DNA from: Oxyruncus cristatus | Taxonomy: Eukaryota; Chordata; Aves; Passeriformes; Cotingidae | Reading direction: 5' to 3' | Length of the DNA: 64,000 nucleotides | Assembly: GCA_013399855.1 (NCBI GenBank) | Contig: VXAY01000169.1 | Span: 1,164,356-1,228,355, forward strand | Shown here: piece after piece, positions 24,419 to 37,010 of the stretch | Layout: the number at the start of each line of letters is the position of its first letter | Position numbering within the stretch: position 1 is the first letter of the stretch | Notes under the pieces: model-generated | Database searches by the model: none | The model's input: the letters and a program-made list of their open reading frames with translations, nothing else | What the model was told of the DNA's origin: nothing | Translations under genes and position numbers: made by a program

Positions 24419-24866
24419 TGATGGTCATGATGTTGAGTCATGGAGCGTGTGCTCATCACAGTACTGGACCAAGGGCGGGTGGTGGCACCCTCCAGACACA
24501 TCCAGGCCGAGAGCTGGGCTGGAACAGCTCTGCTGGTGCTGGTGGAGGGACAGCACCATCATCTGGGGCAGCCTCAGCAGCTGGGACAACGCTGTTATTA
24601 AATAACAATAAACCAAGAACTGATTCTTTCAGCACTACTGGGCACATCCTGGTTTTCCACCAGCTCAGAGGCGTAACTGGCAGTAGATTGAGAGATCAGC
24701 AAGTTTCTTATTATATTATAAATACAAAGTGTTATATAGGGTAGTTATACATAAGAGACTGATAATTGCATGTCATAAATCAAAATATCAAAATATTTCT
24801 TTTTACATCTATCACACTTATATACTCATGCACAGGTTCTGTATGTGCATGTAGATATATTTTAGA

Positions 24867-24890
24867 AATCATAGAAAGGTTTGGGTTGAG
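24867..24890 (-). repeat. Possible CR1 3' tip
   Basis: Only about 24 bases, aatcatagaaaggtttgggt plus ttgag, look like the antisense CR1 terminus. Confidence 0.4.
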
Positions 24891-25175
24891 ATAATTACCT
24901 TTTTCTTTGTCCCAGAAGATGACTAATCTATCACTGTTTTCTCTGTGATTAACTACACTCCTAATCCCACAAATACCCACTAGATTTTATTTTGGAAACG
25001 ATCTGAGAGCAATCAGCTCAAGTTCCGAGAAGCTGTTCTCATCCTACACGTAGCTTTGAAGTCTGGTGTTGCTATTCCAGACCTAAAGAGGGGCTCACGT
25101 CACTGAAAGCTGTCTGATTTTCTCAAACATATCCCTAAGCTTAAAAAAATAGACATCAATTCTACCCACAAACTT

Positions 25176-25230
25176 TGAGGTGATTACTTGTGGGTCCCTT
25201 CAACTCAGAACACTCCGTGATTCCGTGACT
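25176..25230 (+). repeat. CR1 3' tip
   Basis: The stretch gaggtgattacttgtgggtc then ccttcaactcagaacactcc and gtgattccgtga is a diverged sense CR1 end with its repeated terminal motif. Confidence 0.55.
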
Positions 25231-27781
25231 TCCTTTGTCATCAGCAGCATCATCATCGCTGTCACTGCTTTACTCCAGGCCAGGACACTCTTGAGCCTGG
25301 TGGTTACAAGTGCAGGTCAAAAAAAAAAAGGAAAAAGCCCTGTGGCCTGGCCCCATCATGATCCACAGGCTTTACCAGGACTCGGGGCGAGTGATGGAAT
25401 AACTCGCGGCTCCCAGCCCCTGGAACACCCTAGCGAAGGCTGGACAAGGAAATGGTGCAGTTAGCCCAGTTCTGATCTCAGCATGAAGGAGCTCTTTCTG
25501 CTTTTGATGATAAATGAAATTCCTGTATCGCAGCTGCAAACTCCTGACTCCTGCCCATTTCTGATTCAGGTCATATAAGATGTGGGATGAGCCAATATTT
25601 TTTTTCTTTTTTTTTTTTTCTCTGCCTGAAACATCCAAAAAAATTTCCACTTCTACCCCAGCATCTTTTGAAGCTCAAACTAATGATTTGTCAACAACAT
25701 TTTTACAAAATACCAAGATTTTTCTTCTAACTTATTCCATGTCAGCACAAGCCTGCACGATTTTCTGGGCTCACCAAGTCCCATAACTTATACATCAAAG
25801 GAAGTTTCAGACCTGGAAGGCTGTGAAATTCTCCCTAGCAATGGCCCTAAGTGCTCCAAAATGGTAAGAGCCTTGTCCTGAAACGGGAACAACTCTAAAA
25901 ACTAGAGCAAAACTTTTCCTTCAGGATCCTTCATCCTTCTAGAATAAAAGCCACTGCCAGCAATGGATCAGGTTGAGCCAGCGGTGGCAAGGCTGGTAGG
26001 GAGACATTGCTTTTGTTGTGACAAATCCCAAATTCCAAATAGCTGGAATTTCATGTTTTACAGCAGTTATTTCACAAAACACAGAAAATACTGATAGATT
26101 TACCCATGTTAAAGCTAAGCCAACTCAAATGCAGTGCAGCTGCCTGAAGTATAATAAATCATCTGTACATTGCTGTAGCATCTACCCAAGCTCTCGACCC
26201 AGAGAGTGCTGCTAAAACATCCCATATCATCAAGCTCCAACTCTTAACAGGGGAAACTTTTAAGTTCTTCTCATGGTGTGAATTTTTGGGTAGAGGGGGT
26301 TATAGGAGATGTTGACAGAAAGGTAGAGGCTTCAGCCAAATCTCCTGAAGTTAAAAGTCGTCACTGCACGTACGCTGGTGGAGCCTGGATTGTAGCACTC
26401 AACATCAGTGAGATAAAAGATGTTTACCCCAATGTGGTCTAGCACAAGAGAATAGCTAGGAAATGAGGAAAGGTGTTTTGGAAATACTTGGGAATGTCTC
26501 CCTTCAGGCGTGTTTCCCCGCGGAGGTGAAAGGTCTCACTTTTCCAGTAAATCTGATGGCAACCACCCTTGTGGGAGCAGGCTACGTGTACAGACCCAAC
26601 GGTGCTGATGCTTCTTGATTACGATCTGCATTGAGGTTGCCATCCCAAGAAAAGGTGTTTGCTTCTGTACGTGACTCCCAAAGAAACTTGGAAAAAAAAT
26701 AACACCCCTGTGAGTCATCCACTGTCATCGGCCTCGGAGGCAGGGAAAAGGCATCGGTGACACATCAAATGACCTGTTGGCCCCGCCGCAGTCATAGTGG
26801 CAAAGGGAAAAAAAAAAAAGAAGCAAGAGTAAACCAACTTAATATGTTTCCAGAGAGTTCCTTTCCATCTTTTGCTGTTGTTGTTGTCTGCTACACCAAA
26901 ATAGATGTATAGACGAAGAGAAAGGGAGGTTGAATGAGATGTCAGGTTTGGTCTAGTCAGCTTCCCAACCTGATCCAGGACAAACTGTACCTAAAGAACA
27001 CCTTTATCCATATCCAATCCCCACAGGAACACACTGCACCTCGTTTTCTCAGCTTGCCCAGAGGAATTCACTTCTGATCCACATCCACCACCATGAAAGA
27101 CATAGAAATAGCAGAAAGATTTCAAAAGGGGCCCTGCAAGCAGAAGCCATAGCTGAGCTGCAAGACTTATGCTGTAAGATTTAAGGAGGAAAAAATATTT
27201 ATCCCGGCAGAGAGGAGATAGTGAGAGGATCTGACAGCTCTGTACAGACACATACACACAGAAAAGTCATCTGTAGCAGGAGGCATTGAGACCTTCCTGA
27301 CAAGGATGGAGCGAAAGCAACAACTTTCATCTTGAAATCAGAGGCACCTTCTCAGCAGAGAGGGTTACTGGGTATGAGAACAGCTCAGCAGGGGAAATGG
27401 TGGACTCATCACCTCCTGCAGCTTGTGACAGGAGATAAGAGAACCTTCTGAAGGATGAGTTTAATCCAGTTCCTATGAAAAATCCCTGCGCCTGTATGAC
27501 ATTAGGAAAGGCGGGGCAGAACAGGGGAGGCTGCCTGCAGAGGTACACCAAGGGCTCTGCAGGCAAACCTCAGGGGCTCCCAGTTCTTGTTCCTTCTTGA
27601 TGGGACACAGGAAGGACAGAGGGCTTTGCATGATTCACATAAGATCCATCTTGGTAAGAGAATAAGGAATTGAGATCAAGCTCCAGGGTATCACCAGGAG
27701 TCAGAAAGGCTCAGAAAGGAAAGCTGCCTTGCACCTCACACAACTGCTCTGTGTTTTAATCCAGCTTCCCTCGGTGTATCA

Positions 27782-27832
27782 GGGGTTGGCCCTGCTTGGA
27801 ACAAGTTTGTTGGACTGGGTGGCCCTTTCCAT
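27782..27832 (+). repeat. CR1 fragment
   Basis: It reads ggggttggccctgcttggaa, then gttggactgggtggcccttt, similar to the CR1 end that warns of a 'ggccctgcttgagcag' type subfamily. No terminal tail is seen. Confidence 0.55.
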
Positions 27833-28310
27833 GAGGTGACAGCAAGCACCCTGTTTCACAGCTCCTATATTTGACTCGAGATCAAAACTGGTGAAAAACT
27901 CGTGTTGGGAGATATTTTTTCCTAGGAGAGACTGGCTGGTCTCAGAGAAAGGCAGAAGATGTCTTGAGCATCCTAAAAAAACCCCATATGCAAAGCATTA
28001 AACTCAATAAGCTGAATAGGCTGCAGAGAGTAAATGAAGTGGGTCGGTCCATGAAAATGTTCCCGGTCCCTCCAAGGGTTATCCCTGACACCTTCCATCC
28101 GGACACTGAAGCCACCAGTTGAAGTGAATGATCAAGTCCTACAGTAGAGCCTTGGCCACTGCTGCCCATCAGCCAGTCAGGGACCCACAAGAGAAGTGCC
28201 AGAGATCAACAGGCTTTGATGCTGGAGGAGAAGCACCTTTAGAAGTCTCAGTGGCAGAGGCAAAGGCTGAGGTGATCCCACGCCCCAGGAAAGGAGATCA
28301 TCAGGACCCC

Positions 28311-28462
28311 AGAATCATACAATCATTTAGGTTGGAGAAGCCCTTGACTCTAAGGTCAAGTCTAACCATTAACCCAGCACTGCCAAGGCCACCACAAAGC
28401 TACGTCCCCAAGTGCCACATTTACATGTCTTTTCAATCCCTCCAGTGTTGGTTACTCCATCT
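28311..28462 (-). repeat. CR1 LINE 3' fragment (second subfamily)
   Basis: It reads agaatcatacaatcatttag, gttggagaagcccttgactc, then aacccagcactgccaaggcc and tgccacatttacatg. This is an antisense CR1 of a different subfamily from most copies in the window. Confidence 0.9.
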
Positions 28463-28488
28463 ATGGGGCACCCTAAGCCAGAGGGAAA

Positions 28489-28541
28489 GAATGGTAATCT
28501 TTAAAGTCCCTTCCAACCCAAACCATTCTACAGTTCTATGA
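28489..28541 (+). repeat. CR1 3' tip
   Basis: It reads aatggtaatctttaaagtcc, then cttccaacccaaaccattct and acagttctatga, a sense CR1 terminus. It lies head to head with the antisense copy just to its left. Confidence 0.85.
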
Positions 28542-30580
28542 AATAAGACACCAGTATCTCTACCCAGGGTCCCCATAAATCTTCACAGACAGCACAGACA
28601 CAGTCTGTAAACTGACCCTGCATAATTTGGTGCCTGGAAGAAAGAAAACAAAACAAATAAAACCTGTTTGGGAAACAGCCCTCTTTGCTGAATAAAGTTT
28701 ACAAATTGACAATAAGTAAACAACCCCCTCCTCCACCCGCTTTTCTCTCCCCAACATCCACGTTCCATACAAAAGGAATCCAAACCAGACTCCCCTTGAC
28801 ACCTCACACCCACTTTTGGGGGGTGGCACGACACAGGAAACACAAACAAAAACACAGATCACCTCCTGCAGCACCTTTCCTGCGAGCTCACCCAGGCACT
28901 TCCCAGCATATGCTAACAAAAAATAAAACACACTAAAAATAAAGCCCAGTTAAAAATAAACACAACAGAGGAAATGAAATATGGTTCCCATGGTTCAGGG
29001 TATAGCCTGTACCCAGGAAAACAGGAGGGCCTGTGGCTCAGTTTGAAAACGCAAAGAAAAAGATGAAAGCTGAGAGAGTTTGGATCTTCTGGGTGGAAAC
29101 TTGTTAAAAGTCTGATTTCTGCCTGACTTTTTAAGGTTGGGTACAGAAAGCAAAGATGCCCCCTGATCTGCTGACAGAGACAGCAGAGAGGGTTTCCTGG
29201 TGATAGCAGCGAGGTGGGACGGGCGGACAGCACTTCTCTGGTCTGCAAGTTCTCTGCCAACCTCCAGCACCTCGAGTGGTTACAAAAGCAGAAGGCAACT
29301 CTTGCTTCAAAACGAGGACACACTTTTCTAGCACCAAACGCCCGCTGCACCCTGACCTGGAGGAGGCTGCGTTTCATCAGCACAGACACGATCTCGATGT
29401 TTTCCCCAGGCTGCAAAGCACTGCGAGATCCTTCAAGATGAGAGATGCTACAGAAATGCCAAGCTGTCACGTATTTATTATTTTGGCAAGGAGCATCTCT
29501 AGGCTGAAGTCAGGAAACCTCATTTCTCCGCTGCTTTTGTTACTGCCCCTTTCTCGGGTTATTTTAGGAAAGCACTCACAGGCACGTACTGCGTGTGCGA
29601 GGCTGGGCGCGTGCAAACGGCCGGTTCAACCCCGTCCGGGAGGAACACAGATCTTCTGGGATCTGTTACAGTCGAACGTCTCTCAACCTCCGAAGATTTT
29701 CTATTCCTGGATTTTTACAGAGGATTTTTTTTCCCCTCCCCCCCTCTCCCAGAGTCCCCCAGGCTTTGTATGAAATGAATTGTTAGCCCTTAAAAATAAA
29801 AATACCGCTATGCTATTTTGGAGATGTAACAGGTTTTAAAAATATAATAAGGGGGGGGATAGCTGGATGTTTCCTGACTTAACAGAGGAAGATCCCTTAT
29901 TACTAGCATGGCTACTGGAGGCTGTAACCCTAAACTCTCTAAATATTCAAGCCTTTAAGTCCAGAAAATCAATGCTATGAATAGTATTTCCTAGCCTGAA
30001 AACTCTGGGAATCTGATTTACTCTGAGTATCTGCTAAGGACACGTGTGTATCCCGCAATTCAGCATACTGCTGCTAAAGCAAGGCCACGGGGAGCCCGTG
30101 GGGTGGCAGGGAAGGGAAAAGGAGCCACAAGGATCCTGCTGTGCCCATGCGAAGGGGACAGCACACAGCTGGGTGTGCCTTGGTGATATGGAGACTGGCT
30201 TGTGCTTCAGATAGAATGAGACTTTTAAGAGAAAAACATCTTATTTTCCACTCTATTTGCCCCTATATGGGCATCTCCCCCTAGTCAAGGCTCAGCTGGG
30301 TCTACTCAGTCTGTTCTTCCTCGCAGTCACTTCTGAGGGGGAGAGGGAGGCTCTCAAGCAACGAGAATGCAGAATTATTTTAAGGGATGAGAAAATGTAA
30401 TTGGAAAACCACATCAGTTGGCTGGGGTCTTAGAAGCATGTGGGTACATAGCTGTAACAGCTACCAGGAGGAAACGTACTGCATTTCAGGTGGACGCTGA
30501 TCCTTTAATGTAAGGCTGAGAATAATATTTACATGCTGACTCACTAAGATTTATGTTTCTGTATAAATCACACATGCACT

Positions 30581-30626
30581 TAAAAAAGAAAAAATAGTAA
30601 AAAAAAAAAAAGAGAGAGAGAGAAAG
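30581..30626. repeat. A-rich tract with GA run
   Basis: A-runs are followed by agagagagagag. Confidence 0.85.
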
Positions 30627-31723
30627 TAAAAAGCAACTTCAGGATATTCATGGCTTCCAGAACTCTACATAAATCAATTGTACCACAATCCCACAGGCTT
30701 TCAGACAAACACACGCACACTGATTTGTTATCAGGGACGTTCGTCCATCCAGGGCCGTCAGCAGGAGAAATACAACAGTAGCAGTGATGTGATGACCCTG
30801 GTCAAAGCCCTTCAATGCTTAACACCCCCACAACTCCAGCAAAGCTCCACTCAAAGCTCACTGTTCCCAGCGGTGCGGGTTGAGTGACTGGCTGAGCTGG
30901 AGCCCTGGATCAGCACACGCGTGTAACTTCAGGGAGCCTGGGATCCGAAAGCAAAGCCAGACTTGGCAGGTCTGGCTGTCATCAGCCCTGCCACCCCTCT
31001 AGGACACAGGCTGAGCACCAGCCCTTTGCTCCTCCTTGGGTCTGTGCCTCTGCTCGGCAGGACCCTACTGCCTTGTTTATTTAGTCTGTTTTGGACACCA
31101 GTCCTTCCCCGTCCTGTCACCAGCACAACGCGCTACGAGAGCGGGGCCCATTCCGCAAACACTGACTCTCACTTGCTGCCTTATGGAGGCAGACACAATA
31201 ATAAATCAGTAAATTCAAGTGCTGATTGCCACTATTAGTGTTATCGCCGCGTTACGACGGGGACAGCGTGAGGCTTGGCGAGGAGCCTGGGATAGGCCGG
31301 GAGTGAGCACAGGGAGGAGGAGGAGGAATTCATCTCCACCTTCCACAGCGTGGGGAAGATTGGGATGGATGGAGATGGAGCCTGTAAAACACATGCTGAA
31401 GAAGTCGACACTTCAGCTTTAGCAACAACCCTCAGTGATAACTTCTTAGCTGAGGGAGCTTGTTGTTGCCACCAGGGAATAGTCCTTTAATACAGTTTTG
31501 TGCAGATGCACAAGCCACGCACAAAATCTGGTTTTGTGCCTTTCCTCCCCCCCAGAGAGATCAGCAAATCAAGACTCATTACATCAGAACTTCCACAAAA
31601 CCCTCGAAAGCCACCTGAGAATAGTCACAAAATAGTTAACGAGAGGATCATGCCTCCAGAACTCAAGCACAGATCCCCAGAGGAGAGAGGTAACCACTGG
31701 GACGCGCCCTGAGGAGACCATAC

Positions 31724-31943
31724 CTGTAGCACTGCTGGCCACAGCCCTCCTCGTGCTGCAGGAGGCAGGTGGTGGGGCCAGAGGAGCCAGGCTGAGCTGG
31801 GGTCCGCAGGGCCACGGCTGCGACGCCCACGAGAGGGGAGGAGAAGTTGAGAAGCACCGAAGAGACCGGGCGGGATGGGTCCTCCTGGCCTGGGGTCACG
31901 CTGACGACGAGGGGGTTGTGCTGGCACGACAGCTCGTACATCC
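31724..31943 (-). CDS. PAPPA2: PAPPA2 exon K: end of central region before CCP modules
   Basis: This 220-nt exon encodes residues 647-719. It contains YELSCQHNPLVVSVTPG, SVLLNFSSPLVGVAAVALR and a cysteine-rich end CLLQHEEGCGQQCY. SCQHNPL and VLLNFSSP are diagnostic of PAPPA2, and NFSS is a glycosylation sequon. The acceptor is ggcag and the donor is AG/gtatgg, phase 1 in and phase 2 out. The end, from about residue 700, differs most from the mammalian sequence I recall. Confidence 0.94.
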
Positions 31944-32164
31944 CTGCCAGACGGGCAAAGAAAGAAGCTACTGGCTCAGCCCCGGGGCTTTGCTTTTGAT
32001 TTACCTCGTGTGCTCCCTCCCCACGACCCGACGGACCAGCGTGGGAGGCAGAAAACGCCACAAGTGGGGACAGGGGATGGCAGCACTGAACTCAGTGAGA
32101 GACGACAGCTGTGGTGGGGGCCCCCCGGTGTCCCTCTTGCTGTCACAGCCCACAGGTTGCTCAC

Positions 32165-32300
32165 CCAGAGAGCGGTTCCATCCGTCCGTGTCAGTCAGCT
32201 GGACAGTGACCATCGGCTTGTGCTGCTGGCTTGGGACAGTGCCAGAGGAGGCCAGGAACACCAGGAGGGAGGTGGGCACTGCAGGTCTCTCAAAGCAAAC
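32165..32300 (-). CDS. PAPPA2: PAPPA2 exon J: beta-rich central exon
   Basis: This 136-nt exon encodes residues 602-646, VCFERPAVPTSLLVFLASSG followed by KPMVTVQLTDTDGWNRSLG. It matches the PAPPA2 segment with alternating hydrophobic strands and carries a glycosylation sequon (NRS). The acceptor is ttcccag and the donor is G/gtgagc, phase 0 in and phase 1 out. It is separated from exon K by a 221-bp intron, one of the two shortest in the gene. Confidence 0.93.
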
Positions 32301-33828
32301 CTGGGAAGGAGGGCAGGAGAGACCCTGAGAGCGGGCACAAACACAGCTTTCCTGATTCCTTATGTGCAAGAGGGAGAGAGAGGTAACACGGTGAGAGAGC
32401 AGGAGCAAAGGGTCAGAGACTGCAGAGGTGCAGGGCTGCAAATGGGTGGGAAGAGAGAGAAAGGAAAGAAGGGAGAAGGAACATGGTCCTTTCCCTCCTA
32501 ATTCCCCTTCTCCCTTTTACTAGTCTTCTCCAAATATCAGTCCCACCTTGCCACAAATTTGCAGCATCTTCACAACACCCACATTTGCTGCTCTTAAAAG
32601 TGAGGAAGCCCCGGGTGACCCTTTTCCTGCCTTTTCTTCACCAGGCTTCAACTCCCACCCCACACAGTGCTGGCCAGGAAAGTGAGGCACCCAGAGAATA
32701 CAGCCACCAACCAGCCTTGCCTCCAAAACGTTTCCAGTAAAAAAAACCCCAAAAAAACCAAAACAAGCCCAAAGAATGTCCCCAGTACCCACAGCGACTG
32801 CAAGCTGTCTGTCAGCCAACACGCGGAAAGATTTGTGGGAAGAAGCCCTGCCTGCGAGGAGAGCCGACAACTCGCCACTTGTCTGCAGCCCCGAAGGCTA
32901 CAGGAGGCAGCTAGGAGACTCATGGCATCAATCACAGCAGGGCAGATGTTCTTTGGGAGTAAGAAGACAGAAATGTTTTCCTCCCCCACCCTGGTACCCC
33001 CCCCACCCAGTGCAGAGATGTGTTTTGATCAAGATCCGCCCGATAGAGTGTTTGTGCTGAGCACTGGCATGGAGGAAGCTCAGAAATCCGAGGCCAAGGT
33101 GTATTTGGGAAGAGGACAAGTCCCGGCTGGCCGGGCACAGCCCAAGGAGCTGCTGTGGGAGCGGAGGGGACAACCACGCAGTTTGTGGTGGCAGCCCAGC
33201 CTTGGGGGTGGTTGTGCCACGTCAGGCCCGGTTCACTCACGGGAACGGGAGAAAACCTTGGGCTTCAGCCCAGGGGTCCCACCCTGCAGGGAGGTGCTCG
33301 GCAGCAAACGCCCCACGAGTGAGCCCCCCCTGCTGTCTACTTGCTCCCTGGGCCAGGGCTTGCTCTGCTGCAGACCTGGCCTGGCTGCATGTAGAGGACC
33401 AGAGGGCTCAAACATTTTCATTTGGTACATCCCCACTATCTCCCTCGGTGAGACAAGCAGAGGAAGGAAGGGAAAGAAACAGGAAAGCAGGAAGAGCCAG
33501 CAGTGCTCACAACCAGCTCCCAGGAGCCCCCCAGGACAGAGCTACAGCTGGAAAGTCGCAAGGAGCCAGCCAGTTTTAACCCAACCACCTCCTCTTCCAA
33601 GTGTGGTTCCTCATGGGAGGAGAGATGGTTGCAGAGGTCAGGTGAGGCTTTCCCTGTACCACACAGCTTAAGGTGGAGAGTTTAGTCTTTCCCTTCCTAC
33701 AGTGCATCTACGTGAGGGTGAAGGACGCTGGCCCCAAATTAGAGCAACAGTAGCTGACTTGATTATTATCCCAACCCTTTTCAATACCTATTATGGCTTG
33801 GCCACAGCAGGCTATCTTCTTAATTTTC

Positions 33829-33850
33829 CTCCCTCCCTCCCTCTCCCTCT
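33829..33850. repeat. CCCT simple repeat
   Basis: Several cctc/ccct units lie within a pyrimidine-rich stretch. Confidence 0.75.
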
Positions 33851-34078
33851 TAGAGTTTAATTTCCTGCATGTTACACATCCTGACTTGCTTACAGGAGAT
33901 TTTGATGTCTCTCCTCATCAGATGTATTAAAAACTGAGAACAAAGCATGGCTGGATATCTGCGAATCGTAACAATTCCCACCTGCAGACAAACCCACAGG
34001 GCCTGGCAGACGCTTCGTTAGGTGGCACAGACACACACACCTCTTGTTCCCAGCATGGCAGTGAGCATGGGAAAACAC

Positions 34079-34185
34079 TGGCACAGGTTGCCCAGAGCAG
34101 CTGTGGATCCCTGGAAACACTCAAGGTCAGGCTGGACGGGGCTCTGAGCAGCCAACCCTTCCAACCCAAACCATTCCATGATTCT
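34079..34185 (+). repeat. CR1 3' end with internal deletion
   Basis: It reads tggcacaggttgcccagagc, aggctggacggggctctgag, then jumps to ccttccaacccaaaccattc and ends catgattc. The usual 'ggtctagtggaaggtg' block between is missing. Confidence 0.85.
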
Positions 34186-34477
34186 TGGACCCAGCCTTTC
34201 CCTTGCTCATCGGTGCCACCTCTTGAGAGACACTGCAGGAAGCAATTCCTACCGTCCAGTGAGTTTCGTGGGTGCAGTTCCGACCCGGGTGACACAGGTG
34301 CAACAGCTTTAAAATGGCCAGGGCAGTCGGTGGCCACAAAACACCACGTGCACGTGGGTACACACGTGCAACAACAGCACCATTCCTGCCCAGGCAGGCA
34401 GCTGTGCTAGGCAGACTGTCAACAAAAAAAAGCTGTCTTTCCTAACCCAATATGTTACCAATCAGGCCAACTCTATT

Positions 34478-34520
34478 AAAAAGAAAAAAAAAAAAAAAAG
34501 AAAGAAAAAAAAGAGAAAAA
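34478..34520. repeat. A-rich tract
   Basis: Long A-runs are broken only by single G bases. Confidence 0.9.
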
Positions 34521-34842
34521 GGGCATATTTATTACTAGTCCATAAATAATTTTATGGGCGGAAAATAATAGCACTCCTAGAGAGAGCACGGAGAACCAGT
34601 AATGAAAGTCTTTAATATAAACATCCATAGAGGAAGAGAACTGACCACAAGCTCCAATAAAACTGGAACACGCTTTAACCCCTGGTGAGAAGTGGAAAGC
34701 AAGCTTTCATCTAGGTAGGGCAGAGGGGGAGGATTGCTGCTTTCTCACTAGCAAAGGAAGAAAGGAGGCACATTTGCCATGGCCAGACACCGAAGCCAGA
34801 AAGTGGGTTGTGAACGCGCGGACAAGGAGGAGAGGGAAAAGT

Positions 34843-34858
34843 AAAAAAAAAAAAAAAA
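34843..34858. repeat. A-run
   Basis: A homopolymer of about sixteen A. Confidence 0.85.
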
Positions 34859-35756
34859 GGTTAAAGGAAGTGTTTTTGGAGAGACAAAGGACCTGAGAGC
34901 GATACCCATGTTTACTGACTCAGGTCTGATGATCCGCCAAGTCATCTGAGAGTTTTGGGAAGAGTCCTCTCTAGAGAACCTCGAACAAAGCAGGGCAAGA
35001 TGTGTCTCAGACTGCAGAGGGAGCAGCATGCCAGAGCCTGGCTTTCCAGAAACACCAGGCAGCAGCCACAAAACCTCTAAGCTGTGCCTGTGGTCAGAAA
35101 CCCAACGCTGTAAAAGCGCTATTGGCCTAAACCTCAGCTCTCCTCTGTCCTGCTCCTTTGCTTGCTGGGACAGAGAGGTTTGATCCTCCCAAAGGCAGCC
35201 CCCAGCTCCCAGGCAGCCCCTGAGCCCCTGTTGGGCTGCAGGACCAGCCCCTTGGGGCTCAGAAGTGTCAGCTTTGGTCTGGAGTTGCCGGAAGGACTGT
35301 GTGCCACCGCTGACTGCTGTGGTGCTCAGGACCCCTCAGGATGACAGAGTATATCCACATACCCTCTGCTGCTCTTCACAGCCATGGGGGACAAAGGCAA
35401 CTAGGACTTTAAACACAGCCTGTGCCCTCCCTTTGCAGGTGTTCAAGCACTGCTTGAATGCAGGGGAGAGACAGGAGCAAGGTGTTTCTGTGCCTCGAGG
35501 CGTTCCTGTGGGATTTTGGTTTCATGCACTGTCCTTCTCCTGGCAATCTGCCCCAGGATGGGTCTGCTGTTCACAGTGAGAATGAGGCAACTACAAAGAA
35601 CCCAAACACAGGCATTTGGTTTTTGCAAAGAGACCTATCTGAGTATTTTTTAAGGTTGCTGTAGCTCCTACAGGACAGAAAAGGATGGGGTTTGTCACCA
35701 AAGTGCTGGATAAAGACAAACAAACCCTCTGTGCCTGACCACACATCCTCCCTTAC

Positions 35757-35894
35757 CTTGAGCCAAACTCCCTCATCACCCAAGGGCATCTTCTCCTCCT
35801 CTGGATCCTGAGCATTCTCTTGGCTGGGAGAACAGGGGAACCAAGCAGCCTGCAAAAGGTTCTTTGGCACATCGTGAAGGTGGGATTTACATAC
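35757..35894 (-). CDS. PAPPA2: PAPPA2 exon I: variable linker exon
   Basis: This exact 46-codon exon (138 nt, phase 0 at both ends) encodes residues 556-601. It begins VCKSHLHDVPKN, contains QAAWFPCSPSQ, then an acidic stretch DPEEEKMPLGDEG, and ends VWLK. The WFPC and EGVWLK anchors and the acidic low-complexity middle correspond to the PAPPA2 linker; the acidic part is the least conserved region of those I could compare. The acceptor is atttcag and the donor is AAG/gtaagg. Because both boundaries are phase 0, skipping this exon would keep the frame. Confidence 0.9.
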
Positions 35895-37010
35895 CTGAAA
35901 TGAGAGATTTATCTCAACTCAAGGTTGCAAGGAAAGCGAGAGAAACAGCACCTACAAAACCTCAAGGAAGACTCAACAACAATTGAGAAGGATTCCAAGG
36001 TGGTTTCCAGCATGAAGAGAGTTAGGATGTGGTTTCCTAAGGGACACCTCACTGCCTACACATGTGCACAGGAGGCCTTTGCCATTTTGGAGTGCTGTAA
36101 ATATGCTGTTTGAGCACCTCATGGTGTCTGTGGGACAGAGCAGGAAATAACGAGCCGAGCTGTGAACTGGTAGGTAGGACCAGGGCAGCCTGATTTTGGC
36201 TGTGCTCATGAGATACAATGGTGCGATTCCTTTGCCTGAATACCAGGGTATTCCAGACGTTCCCACAGGCCTGGCAGACAAAACCTTGGAGATACATGTG
36301 TCACTGTAGAGGAGCAGACACTGGAGCCCAAAGCATCTCATTAGACGTGTACATGTGGGCAACTTAATCACGCTGCAGGTTCTCAACACTGTTCCTTATT
36401 TCAAGTCAGTAGAAACAAACGTATGAAGGGCTAAACACGATCCTCTTTACATATTTCTTGCCCTTCTTCAGCTCGCTCGGAAAGAACATTACACACCACG
36501 TTAACGCCAATCAGGCGAAATCCCCTCCAGGCTCTGCTCCAAAGCCCGTATGAAAGATGGGAACTCTCCCATTGATTTCTCCTTGGCTTCAGATCAGAGG
36601 GCTGGAGAGCGGTACAGCTGCTGATGTGTGCGTGATTTCATCCTGTCAGGCCCTGACCTTATAAGGTATCAGATTTAACAGGGTTTTTTTTTTTTAAAAA
36701 AGCCACCAGTGGGACAAGTCACATGCTGCACGTTGTGCACTTGGCTGGTGAGACGGAGGTGGTTGCAGGGGAGGTGCTCCCTGCCTTGGATGAAACAGCC
36801 CTCCATGAACTGCAGTTCCTGGGCTTAGGGGCTGATGAAAGAGGGGTGTGAGAAACGCCCAGGTCTTCCACTGGCCACCTGTGTGGGAATATTGTAATCA
36901 ATTAAAACTTCCAGAGCAGCTTTGAAGGTTTTGTTTGTGCTCTTGCAGCAGTGGCTTCCTCACCATGGGCTTTGCTAGAACACACTTTTTTTGACCAGGC
37001 CTTCACTCAC
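35895..37010 (-). other. PAPPA2 intron I/H
   Basis: This is a 1.1 kb intron with a T/A homopolymer switch at about 36681-36700. No repeat family or exon is recognised. Confidence 0.65.

Larger units (their letters stand above)
22129..31723 (-). other. PAPPA2 intron L/K (largest complete intron)
   Basis: This 9.6 kb intron carries CR1 fragments in both orientations, several A/T-rich simple repeats and a possible degraded zinc-finger segment near 22.6-22.8 kb. Most of the remainder is AT-richer than the exon-dense region and I recognise nothing in it. Confidence 0.65.
32301..35756 (-). other. PAPPA2 intron J/I
   Basis: This 3.5 kb intron includes a long open frame on the plus strand (32667-33671, 334 codons). 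It looks like chance in GC-rich DNA, because its translation has no recognisable domain. The intron also holds a CCCT run, an internally deleted CR1 3' end and two A-rich tracts. Confidence 0.65.

Noticed and set aside
26765..26795. A minus-strand CHYDCGG peptide, reminiscent of the C-terminal Lin12-Notch motif of PAPPA2.
   Set aside because: It lies in the wrong place, between exons K and L. It has no splice sites in a suitable position and lacks the rest of the motif; it is next to an A-run and is most likely chance.
32667..33671. A 334-codon open frame on the plus strand.
   Set aside because: It runs through an intron of PAPPA2 on the opposite strand, is low-complexity and proline/serine-rich, and shows no domain. 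GC-rich DNA commonly gives such frames by chance.
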